Assembly: GCF_004332295.1 (NCBI RefSeq)
Contig: NZ_RXLP01000014.1
Coordinates: 1-64,000, forward strand
Source: Alloscardovia theropitheci
GTDB lineage: Bacteria > Actinomycetota > Actinomycetes > Actinomycetales > Bifidobacteriaceae
Reading direction: 5' to 3'
Length of the DNA stretch: 64,000 nt
The position numbers and the translations under genes were made by a program. Of this stretch, positions 54,174 through 61,977 are shown piece by piece. The notes beneath the pieces are model-generated. The model searched no databases. It was not told where the DNA came from and saw nothing but the letters and a program-made list of their open reading frames with translations. Numbering within the stretch: the stretch's first letter is position 1; each line of letters starts with the position of its first letter.

Positions 54174-54950
54174 ATGCAGCAACGAATTCGTTATCATGTT
54201 ATCGATTGGATACGCGGATTAGCCCTTATCAACATGATCGCATATCACACCTTATGGGATATTGCTCAGCTCTTTCCCACGCCCGTGGGATATAACTATA
54301 CACAATTCATGCTTGAGCCTTCTGTCCACGTATGGCAGCAAAGTATCGGTTTTACTTTTCTCTTTGTGAGTGGATTCTGTTTTTGTTTTGGCTCAAAACC
54401 TCTTATCCGAGGAACCCAACTTGTGCTCTGGGGAACGCTCATTTCGATTGTAACTTTTATCGTTCTTCCTAACGATCCAGTACGTTTTGGCGTACTCACA
54501 GTTCTTGGTTTTGGAACATTACTGCTCGCACTTATTCATGCATGGTCTAGGATGTTACCTCGTATCGTATCAATGTGTGCAGCCGTACTGAGCCTGTTGA
54601 TTTTTACTTTTATGCATGATGCGCAAACAGGCGTGGTATGGGGTGTTCAACTTCCACAATGGCTCTATCACGACAGTTTTACTGCGGTACTTGGCTTTCC
54701 GCCATCTGGATTTATCTCGTCTGATTATTACCCGATAATCCCGTTTTTCTTTGTTATGCTTGCAGGATATTTTGTCTATCGCTCAGTCGAGGGAACGCGC
54801 GCAATGGCAATACTGACTGTGCATTCACGCGATTTCTTAAGCCAATTTTTGGAATGGATAGGTCGTCACTCCCTCATAATTTATTTACTCCACCAAGTCA
54901 TTATCTTTGCTATCGTGCGAATTATCGTTTTCGCAATTTACGGCTTATAA
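54174..54950 (+). CDS. DUF1624/heparan-alpha-glucosaminide acetyltransferase-like membrane protein
   Basis: The 258-residue protein, taken from the ATG at 54174 (AGGTAA nine bases upstream), has RYHVIDWIRGLALINMIAYH, the N-terminal signature of DUF1624, and about seven transmembrane helices ending with HSLIIYLLHQVIIFAIVRI. Members are thought to acylate sugars or wall polymers across the membrane; the bacterial substrate is unknown. It begins 13 bases after the Spx-like gene and its end overlaps the convergent permease gene by six bases. Confidence 0.82.
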   Translation: MQQRIRYHVIDWIRGLALINMIAYHTLWDIAQLFPTPVGYNYTQFMLEPSVHVWQQSIGFTFLFVSGFCFCFGSKPLIRGTQLVLWGTLISIVTFIVLPNDPVRFGVLTVLGFGTLLLALIHAWSRMLPRIVSMCAAVLSLLIFTFMHDAQTGVVWGVQLPQWLYHDSFTAVLGFPPSGFISSDYYPIIPFFFVMLAGYFVYRSVEGTRAMAILTVHSRDFLSQFLEWIGRHSLIIYLLHQVIIFAIVRIIVFAIYGL

Positions 54951-56480
54951 AACTTCTTGGGTATTATTATTCAGCAGTGAGTGCCGATACGAATATGCAA
55001 AATAGATAGCGATTCCTAATGCAAGCCATACAAGGAAACGTATCCATGTAAGCACAGATAAATTGACCATAACTACAATGCATGCAACGGTGATAACGAG
55101 AGGTAGCCAAGGATTTCCTGGAACTTTGAAACTACGATTAATATCCGGTCGACGTTTGCGCATAATCGGAATACCTACGCATACCAGTACGAATGCAGAC
55201 AAAGTGCCAATATTAACCATATCTGCCAAAATCGCTACATCAAGAGTGGAAGCAATCAGAGCGATACCAAGGCCGACTGCTATTTGTAGACCGGCAGGTA
55301 CGCCCTTTTTATTTGTACGCGAGAATTGTTGAGGTAAAAGACCATCACGACTCATCGCGAAGATAACTCGCGTCAGCCCCAGTAGGAGCACCATGACGAC
55401 AGTTGTCAAACCAATAATAATCCCGAAAGAGATAATTGTAGCTGCCCAATTCGCTCCCACAAGCTCAAAGGCTGTTGCCAAAGATGGGCTTGATTGCTGA
55501 GCTAGAACTGTATATGGAACCATTGCAGAAGTCACAACTGCTACAAGAATGTATAGCAAAATTACCAGTCCCAATCCGAGCGTAATTCCGCGAGGAATTG
55601 TATGTTCTGGATCTTTTGCTTCTTCTGAAGCCGTGGCTACGACATCAAAACCTAAAAAGGCAAAAAATACGAGAGCCGCACCAGAAAAGATTCCCGCTAC
55701 GCCATACATCGTTGCTGGCTGACCGGTGAGCCATTGAAATAAAGGTTGTTCCAAAGTTGCGGACACAGCTCCAGTGCTTGCACCTGCTACTTGAGCAGCA
55801 CTTTGTGTTTGCGGAATGAACGGAATAAGATTACTCGCTTTGAAATAGAAAAACCCGACGATAATAATGAAGAGCACTACGCCAACTTTAATGACGGTCA
55901 AAATGGAATCCACTCTGCTCGAAAGTTTCGTGCCAGCAAGCAGCAAAATGGTAAAGAAGGCAACGATTACAAAAGGTGCGAAATCGATAGAAAAATGTGG
56001 TGATACATGCCATGTCGTCGACACATGAATGCCTATAAGCCTGAGGAAGTCGTTTAGATACACTCCCCAGTATTTCGACACTACCGATCCTGCCATAAGC
56101 ATTTCAAGGATGAGATCCCAACCAATAATCCATGCAATAAACTCGCCAAGAGTTGTATACGTAAATGTATAGGCAGATCCCGCTGCTGGAACCATGGAAG
56201 CAAACTCGGCATAGCACAGTGCAACTCCCGCACACACAGCACCCGCAATAATGAAGCTAATTATTGCGGAAGGGCCGGCATGGAAAGCAATCGTTTGCGC
56301 CCCAATAGAGAAAATACCTGCGCCCACAGCTACAGCAACAGCCATCGTCGCTAAATCCCACACGCCTAATTCGCGTTTAAGAGAATGGCCTTCTGCTTTG
56401 GTTTGCGCTACCGCAGATTCAATTGATTTCGTTCTAAAAAGCTTCACACGTACAGTGTACTTGAAGAAACAAAAACGCAT
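54945..56480 (-). CDS. APC-superfamily amino acid permease
   Basis: A permease of about 500 residues with 12 or more membrane helices, cationic amino-acid transporter (CAT/YfnA) type: FRTKSIESAVAQTKAEGHSLKRELG before helix 1, VGAGIFSIGAQ in helix 1, FAFLGFDVVATASEEAKDPEHTIPRGI mid-protein and GVPAGLQIAVGLGIA later. Substrate unknown, probably a cationic or neutral amino acid. The start is uncertain: ATG at 56480 is used here, family alignment would favour the GTG at 56447, and a longer frame reaches 56543. A tandem repeat array lies just upstream. Confidence 0.88.
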   Translation of the reverse strand: MRFCFFKYTVRVKLFRTKSIESAVAQTKAEGHSLKRELGVWDLATMAVAVAVGAGIFSIGAQTIAFHAGPSAIISFIIAGAVCAGVALCYAEFASMVPAAGSAYTFTYTTLGEFIAWIIGWDLILEMLMAGSVVSKYWGVYLNDFLRLIGIHVSTTWHVSPHFSIDFAPFVIVAFFTILLLAGTKLSSRVDSILTVIKVGVVLFIIIVGFFYFKASNLIPFIPQTQSAAQVAGASTGAVSATLEQPLFQWLTGQPATMYGVAGIFSGAALVFFAFLGFDVVATASEEAKDPEHTIPRGITLGLGLVILLYILVAVVTSAMVPYTVLAQQSSPSLATAFELVGANWAATIISFGIIIGLTTVVMVLLLGLTRVIFAMSRDGLLPQQFSRTNKKGVPAGLQIAVGLGIALIASTLDVAILADMVNIGTLSAFVLVCVGIPIMRKRRPDINRSFKVPGNPWLPLVITVACIVVMVNLSVLTWIRFLVWLALGIAIYFAYSYRHSLLNNNTQEVL

Positions 56481-56558
56481 GATATTCGCATCGCGATGTG
56501 GACAGGATTGAATTATCGCCTCGTGTGAATTACCGATACACAATGCACATCACACGTT

Positions 56559-56654
56559 CATCGTTGCACATCATCGTTGCACATCATTATTGCACAGTCA
56601 TTATTGCACAGTCATTATTGCACAGTGATCATTGCGCAGTGATTATTGCCCTAT
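56559..56654. repeat. 13-14-bp minisatellite between permease and yhbY
   Basis: Seven consecutive units: CATCGTTGCACAT twice (56559-56584), CATTATTGCACAGT three times (56585-56626), GATCATTGCGCAGT (56627-56640) and GATTATTGCCCTAT (56641-56654). It occupies most of the spacer between two divergent genes and hence their promoters. The three middle units are identical. Confidence 0.92.
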
Positions 56655-56674
56655 GGTTGCCGTACGATTAAAGC

Positions 56675-56986
56675 ATGACGACTTTGACAAAGCCACAGAT
56701 TAAGCAACTGCGCGGTCTTGCACATAAAATTAGTCCGCTCTTGCTTATCAGCAAAAATAATATTACTGAGACGGTTATCTCGCAAACGGATCAGCTTCTC
56801 AACGACCATGAGCTCATCAAGGGGCAGCTCCAAGAAGGTGCTTTGCTCTCTACTAAGGAAGCAGCAGCTGAACTTGCTGAGGAAACGGGCGCTGCCGTTG
56901 TACAAACTATCGGACATCGTTTTGTACTTTTCCGCCCTACTCGACGTAAGGATTTAAAGAACCCAATTCGATTAGTGCGTGAGTAA
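56675..56986 (+). CDS. YhbY/CRS1 (CRM-domain) RNA-binding protein
   Basis: This 103-residue protein is a single CRM domain: LTKPQIKQLRGLAHKISPLLLISKNNITE, then LNDHELIKGQLQEG and the GIGHR-like loop VQTIGHRFVLFRPTR. Homologues associate with pre-50S ribosomes. It ends with a basic KDLKNPIRLVRE. No clear ribosome binding site precedes the ATG, which is only 20 bases after the minisatellite. Confidence 0.92.
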   Translation: MTTLTKPQIKQLRGLAHKISPLLLISKNNITETVISQTDQLLNDHELIKGQLQEGALLSTKEAAAELAEETGAAVVQTIGHRFVLFRPTRRKDLKNPIRLVRE

Positions 56987-57004
56987 CTTTCAATATTCAA
57001 GAAG

Positions 57005-57050
57005 AAGTGTGGCTGCTGTGTCTTTACGAACACAACAGCCACACTTTATA
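57005..57050. terminator. Hairpin between yhbY and the LacI-family gene
   Basis: AAGTGTGGCTG (57005-57015) plus TGTGT pairs with ACACA plus CAGCCACACTT (57036-57046). It lies between convergent genes and has T/A runs suiting both directions. Confidence 0.85.
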
Positions 57051-57109
57051 TTCGACTTATTATTCGACGCATCAATCGTATCCAGTAGTCGGCGACTTAT
57101 ATCCGTTAA

Positions 57110-58192
57110 TTATAAAAATTCGGGATTTAAAGCAGATGAACGAACGTGGACATCGCATTCAACATTCCTACGTCTGATTGGCCCATCGTAACCTTCAATT
57201 CTTTCTATCAACAGTTCTACAGCTGTGCGCGCGAATTCATTGATATGAGGATCAATACTTGTGAGAGCAGGATTTGAGTATTGCGATTCTGGGACGTTAT
57301 CAAAACCAATTATCTCGACATCATCTGGAACCCGTACATCGTGATCAGATAAACCTCGTATTATGCCGAATGCAAGTGCATCATTGGCACATATGATTGC
57401 ATCCGGGCATTCTACAATTCCTGATTTAATATCCTTACACAACCGATTGGCGAGTTCATACCCATTTTTGTGATCAATATACATGCAATCGCGCACATAA
57501 CGTGAGTCAATTCTCATACCACTATCATTAAGCGCATCAAGATAACCCCGCGCTCTACTATTTACTGCTCCGTGCTGTGCTGACAAAATGCGCGAAATAT
57601 AATCTTCATCATTTTCACCACTTTGACGTGGAGCCGAACCTGCAAAAAATATACGTTTTTTACCGGATTGAATAAAACGTTTCGTCACTTTTTTAATTAT
57701 GTCATAGCTCGAAATAGAAACACTATCAACTTTATCGAACGCATTCCACTCTGTGGCAAGAACTACAGGATAATTTTGTTTGAAGATATGCGAATTTTCA
57801 TCTACATGGTCTCCCAAGAAGAAAATCCATCCATCTGCTGGAAGTTTATGAGTCTGAGGAAGAATCGACTCAATAGTTTGGTGATGATACCCATACGTGC
57901 TCGTAATTACACCATAGCCATGAGAGCGAGCAACATTGATAATACTATCGGTCAGATATGGGTTAAAGGGCTGAGAAAAATCAGCTATTCCCAGCCCGAT
58001 AATTTTCGTTGAGCCCGTTCGCATACTACGCGCAGCAAGATTAACCTGATATCCAAGGGTATCAATTACCTCTTGAACGCGAGCTCGGGTGGACGGACGC
58101 ATATTCCCAGTACCGTTGAGTACATTCGAGACCGTTTTAATAGATACCCCAGCTTCTTGCGCGATCTGCGTTATCGTGACTCGTTGTGACAT
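57110..58192 (-). CDS. LacI-family transcriptional regulator
   Basis: The 360-residue regulator has the N-terminal helix-turn-helix and hinge (VTITQIAQEAGVSIKTVSNVLNGTG, then SSTRARV-like PSTRARVQEVIDTLGY and NLAARSMRTG) and a periplasmic-binding-like sensor domain (IIGLGIADFSQPFNPYL; DAIICANDALAFGIIRGL; VEIIGFDNVPES). It starts nine bases after the arabinofuranosidase stop, so the enzyme and its likely repressor share a transcript. It probably responds to arabinose or arabino-oligosaccharides and binds the paired palindromes upstream of the enzyme gene; that link is inference from location. Confidence 0.92.
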   Translation of the reverse strand: MSQRVTITQIAQEAGVSIKTVSNVLNGTGNMRPSTRARVQEVIDTLGYQVNLAARSMRTGSTKIIGLGIADFSQPFNPYLTDSIINVARSHGYGVITSTYGYHHQTIESILPQTHKLPADGWIFFLGDHVDENSHIFKQNYPVVLATEWNAFDKVDSVSISSYDIIKKVTKRFIQSGKKRIFFAGSAPRQSGENDEDYISRILSAQHGAVNSRARGYLDALNDSGMRIDSRYVRDCMYIDHKNGYELANRLCKDIKSGIVECPDAIICANDALAFGIIRGLSDHDVRVPDDVEIIGFDNVPESQYSNPALTSIDPHINEFARTAVELLIERIEGYDGPIRRRNVECDVHVRSSALNPEFL

Positions 58193-58201
58193 AGTTGTAT
58201 T

Positions 58202-59758
58202 TTACTGCACGTGTACAGCCGTCCATGACACAGCAGGGAGAGTCACAGTAATCGTATGGCTCTTTTCATCGAGTTTCGCTGAATCATTATTTTGAGGTGT
58301 TACACGATATGGATCATCGCATGTATTTACTGCATATATGTCATTATCATGTAACGTCGTCGCTGTAACAGATGACAGTTTCTTGTCTGTAGGGAGGCAA
58401 ATACTCACCTGCGTTTCAGATTCCAACGAGCGATTTGTTATAAAAATCGCGTATGAGCCATCTGCTTTCTTGACAACCACCGAATTAACAGCGTCTACAT
58501 CGCCATATGCACTTGTCGAAAGAGCTGATGATGATTGCTTTATCTCAAGGACAGTTCCTTCTTTTGCAAGATCGGACGTTATAGCAAATGGATAGAAGGT
58601 TGTCTGTCGCCATGCAGGACCTGCTTTTTGAGTCATTATTGGTGCGATGACATTGACAAGCTGAGCCAATGATGCCGATTTAACTCGGTCAGTATTATGA
58701 AGCAAGGTTATGAGCAAATCACCAAAAACTACTGCATCGAGCACGCTATAGACGTCCTCAAGAATATGCGGTGCGATTGGCCAATTATCTAGCCCTTCCG
58801 GTTTCTTACTCGGTTCTTGAGTTAGATACCATACGTTCCATTCGTCGAAACTAATAAACACCTCATGCTCGCTCTTTTTACGCGACTTTACAGCGTCAAT
58901 TATGGCTGCCACATCGTGAATAAATGAATTCATATCTTCGGCAGATGCAAGGAAACTTTGAATATCGTTATCATAGCGAGCCGGCTCATAATACGCATGA
59001 CATGAAATAAAATCAATTAATTCATAAGTGTGATCAAGAACAGTTTCTTCCCACGCACCAAAAGTATCCATAGTGTGTCCCGACGAACCACACACTACTA
59101 GCTCAACATTCGGATCAATTTGGCGAATTCCGCGAGCCGTATCTGCGGCTAATTTTCCATAATCTTCAGCATTTTTATGCCCTAATTGCCATGGGCCATC
59201 CATCTCATTGCCTAGACACCACATACGAATATTAAATGGTTTTTCACGGCCATTGTCCCGGCGCATATCGCTAAGCATCGTCCCGTGAGGAATATTTGCA
59301 TATTCGACCAAGCTCAAGGCATCTTGCAAGCCGCGAGTACCCAGATTAATTGCTTCCATAAGTTCGTGCGTACCGCGTTCAGGTTCTATGGATTCCAACC
59401 ATTGCTGCATCTCGTGCAGACCAAATTCATTTGTTTCAGTCGAATGCCACGCGGTATCCAATCGGCAAGGTCTCTGGTTGCGAGGACCCACTCCATCTTC
59501 CCATTTATATCCAGAAACAAAATTTCCACCCGGATAGCGAATCGTAGTTACTCCGAGCTCTCGTACTAGCTCAAGCACGTCCTTTCTAAATCCATTTTCA
59601 TCTGCGAGCGGATGGTCGGGTTCATAGATTCCTTCATATACGCAACGACCCAAATGCTCCACGAATGAGCCAAATATGCGATCAGGAACTTTAGCGATCT
59701 CGAAATTTTCATCAGCAATAATTTTTGCTGTGATAGATGTATTATGCTCGTTTGACAT
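58202..59758 (-). CDS. Alpha-L-arabinofuranosidase, family GH51
   Basis: The 518-residue enzyme releases terminal arabinofuranose from arabinan or arabinoxylan fragments. The N-terminal RIFGSFVEHLGRCVYEGIY and IRYPGGNFVSGYKWEDGVGP are GH51 signatures. Acid/base Glu185 lies in CLGNEMDGPWQ and nucleophile Glu306 in SFDEWNVWY, a spacing usual for the family. A C-terminal beta-sandwich follows. There is no signal peptide, so it acts on imported oligosaccharides. I use the ATG at 59758, which has GGAG six bases upstream, rather than the longer frame from 59863. Confidence 0.94.
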   Translation of the reverse strand: MSNEHNTSITAKIIADENFEIAKVPDRIFGSFVEHLGRCVYEGIYEPDHPLADENGFRKDVLELVRELGVTTIRYPGGNFVSGYKWEDGVGPRNQRPCRLDTAWHSTETNEFGLHEMQQWLESIEPERGTHELMEAINLGTRGLQDALSLVEYANIPHGTMLSDMRRDNGREKPFNIRMWCLGNEMDGPWQLGHKNAEDYGKLAADTARGIRQIDPNVELVVCGSSGHTMDTFGAWEETVLDHTYELIDFISCHAYYEPARYDNDIQSFLASAEDMNSFIHDVAAIIDAVKSRKKSEHEVFISFDEWNVWYLTQEPSKKPEGLDNWPIAPHILEDVYSVLDAVVFGDLLITLLHNTDRVKSASLAQLVNVIAPIMTQKAGPAWRQTTFYPFAITSDLAKEGTVLEIKQSSSALSTSAYGDVDAVNSVVVKKADGSYAIFITNRSLESETQVSICLPTDKKLSSVTATTLHDNDIYAVNTCDDPYRVTPQNNDSAKLDEKSHTITVTLPAVSWTAVHVQ

Positions 59759-59820
59759 AACAACTCCATTGTGTGTAAAAATACCTGTAATTGCCGTTCT
59801 TATTCCTAGCTTTTCAGCTA

Positions 59821-59870
59821 GTACAACCTTGTACTTAGTAATGAGTATAGCATGCAAGTACAACGTTTAC
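59821..59870 (-). promoter_or_regulatory. Putative promoter with two LacI-type operators
   Basis: On the minus strand an extended -10 box TGCTATACT (about 59845-59853) lies between two related palindromes: GTACAACCTTGTAC (59821-59834), just after the predicted start site, and GTACAACGTTTAC (59858-59870), over the -35 region. The arrangement fits repression by the LacI-family protein of the same operon. Confidence 0.6.
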
Positions 59871-60097
59871 CTAATCTGCATGTCGACGAATCCGACATGC
59901 TAATAAAACCGACATGCACGTGAAATCTACACTCAGCCGAGTTACGCACGATGCGAAACTCCCCGCTAGCACGTCACGCGATTTACTTTATTTTTTCTTT
60001 CGAGAGCAGACAGCACATATTTACCACATATTTTTTGCATGTTGTACCGTTTCTTCTGCATCTATACCACGAATTCTCACAGCAAAACGGCTTAATC
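59871..60097. other. Spacer between the arabinofuranosidase promoter and the Liv terminator
   Basis: Contains a small hairpin GCATGTCG/CGACATGC (59878-59900) with a further direct copy of CCGACATGC just after it. A 97-codon frame (59914-60207) runs through the downstream terminator, lacks a ribosome binding site and is not supported. Confidence 0.4.
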
Positions 60098-60150
60098 TGC
60101 AAAAAAGTGGAGCGCACCGCCCACCACCATTAGTATCGAGGCACTCCACT
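60098..60150 (-). terminator. Terminator of the Liv transporter operon
   Basis: On the minus strand AGTGGAG pairs with CTCCACT (60144-60150 with 60106-60112), extended by a few pairs inside, followed by TTTTTT. Confidence 0.8.
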
Positions 60151-60216
60151 CATTTATTTCAGACTAATTTACAAACACAAGTGTACGAGTTCATCCCTTT
60201 TACGTGAGAATTCTGT

Positions 60217-61977
60217 TTAAGAACGCCCTGCTCCTCCCAGATACGCTTCTTGAACTCGAGGATCATCTAGTAATTGGGCTCCGGTTCCAGCGAGGCGAAT
60301 TCGCCCTGATTGTAATACGTAACCATAGTCAGCAATAGACAGTGCAAGTTGCGCTTGCTGTTCGACCATAAGCACAGATACACCAAGATCATCTCGCAGA
60401 GAAGCAATCTGTTCCAAGACATCCTCAACTAGTCGTGGCGACAGTCCCATAGTTGGTTCATCCATGCAAATTAAACGCGGATGACTCATCAATGCCCTAG
60501 CAAATGCAAGCATTTGCTGTTCACCGCCAGACATGGTTCCTGCCAGTTGATTACGTCGTTCTTTCAAACGTGGAAAACGTTCATACATCGCCGCCACATC
60601 TTCGGCCACGCGAGCACGATCTTTTTGCGTATACGCTCCTGTAAGAAGGTTTTCGTAAATCGTCATCTGTGGGAAAATTCGTCGAGCCTCTGGAACCGCA
60701 GCAATGCCCTGCTTGACTCGTTCTCTCGTTGATGTATGAGTAATGTCTTCGCCATTATAGGTAATACTTCCCGAGGTAACCTTATTAATTCCGAGAAGTG
60801 TTTTCATAGTTGTCGATTTGCCAGAGGCATTACCACCAAGCAAAGAAACGATTGCACCTTGAGGCACAGTCAAATTCACATCTTGCAATGCATGTACTTG
60901 CCCGTAATAAACGTTGACATCTTTCATCGTCAAGAGCGACTTCGTATCATCTCCAAAATCGAGGGAGTTCTGCTCTTGGTCGTCCACTGCATTTTGAGAA
61001 TTCAGTACACCAGCGTTGCGTTCTGCGCGCACTTGTGTTCTCACTCGATTGACGTCATCATCAGAACCTAACTTACGTCCAAGATATGATTCGACAACTA
61101 ATGGATTAGAGCGTACTTCATCAGGATCGCCTACTGCAATAATTTTTCCGCCATCCATTGCGATAACTCGATCCGAAACTGTTGCTACCAAATCCATCTT
61201 GTGTTCGACAAGCAAAATAGTATGCCCTTGCTCTTTAAGATAAAGCAGCTGTTGCAATACTTCAGCGGTTTCCGACTGATTCATACCCGCTGTCGGCTCA
61301 TCTAAAAGAAGAATTTCTGGTTCACTTATGTGGGCTCGAGCAATTTCGGTTCGACGACGATTTGCATATGACAAGGTATATGTAGCGTCGTTTACACGGC
61401 TTCCCAAACGCTCGCGATAGTAGTCTATCTCACGATCGATTCGCTGAGATACATCCTTGTGCTCACGTTTTTGAGCCGGACCATTAATGAGAGAAACCGC
61501 TGTTTCCCCTAGAAGATTAAGCCATCGAATTATTGGAGTATCCTGCACTGAACTGAGCGGACGTGTATCTGACAGCTTCTTATGATATCCAAGAGCAATA
61601 TTCTCATTGACTGTGAGAGAGCCGAACACACGACCATTTTGGAAAGTTCGTGCCAGACCGCGTTCTGACACTTCGGCGGCGGACAATCCAGCAATCGCCT
61701 GATCGTTAATATCAATAAGCCCATCATCTGGTGCCAAGAACCCTGAGATAAGATTAATCGTTGTTGATTTTCCAGAACCATTAGGCCCAATAATGGAAAT
61801 CACTTCACCACGGTGAAGATTAAACGATACCTTATCAACTGCCTTAAGACCGTTAAATGATTTTGACAGTTCACGTACACGCAGTACAACTGGAGCAGCA
61901 AGAACACGTGTGCGATGTTCTTGTGGACTTAACGATTCGTACGTTTCGCCGTCGTGGATATTCTCGAAAGTTTTCAT
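60217..61977 (-). CDS. Fused branched-chain amino acid ABC transporter ATPases (LivG-LivF)
   Basis: The 586-residue protein contains two ABC ATPase domains normally made as separate LivG and LivF proteins. Domain 1: Walker A GPNGSGKST at residues 64-72 and Walker B LLLDEPTAGMN, the latter a LivG trademark. Its signature is unusual, LSYANRRRTEIARA instead of the LivG LSYGxQR. Domain 2: Walker A GGNASGKST at 381-389, signature MSGGEQQMLAFARAL, Walker B ICMDEPTMGLSP. A linker of about 60 charged residues joins them. Its ATG overlaps the permease stop by four bases. One signature being degenerate suggests asymmetric ATP sites. Confidence 0.93.
   Translation of the reverse strand: MKTFENIHDGETYESLSPQEHRTRVLAAPVVLRVRELSKSFNGLKAVDKVSFNLHRGEVISIIGPNGSGKSTTINLISGFLAPDDGLIDINDQAIAGLSAAEVSERGLARTFQNGRVFGSLTVNENIALGYHKKLSDTRPLSSVQDTPIIRWLNLLGETAVSLINGPAQKREHKDVSQRIDREIDYYRERLGSRVNDATYTLSYANRRRTEIARAHISEPEILLLDEPTAGMNQSETAEVLQQLLYLKEQGHTILLVEHKMDLVATVSDRVIAMDGGKIIAVGDPDEVRSNPLVVESYLGRKLGSDDDVNRVRTQVRAERNAGVLNSQNAVDDQEQNSLDFGDDTKSLLTMKDVNVYYGQVHALQDVNLTVPQGAIVSLLGGNASGKSTTMKTLLGINKVTSGSITYNGEDITHTSTRERVKQGIAAVPEARRIFPQMTIYENLLTGAYTQKDRARVAEDVAAMYERFPRLKERRNQLAGTMSGGEQQMLAFARALMSHPRLICMDEPTMGLSPRLVEDVLEQIASLRDDLGVSVLMVEQQAQLALSIADYGYVLQSGRIRLAGTGAQLLDDPRVQEAYLGGAGRS

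Noticed and set aside
59914-60207. 97-codon open frame between GH51 and Liv genes
   Set aside because: It runs through the Liv operon terminator and lacks a ribosome binding site.
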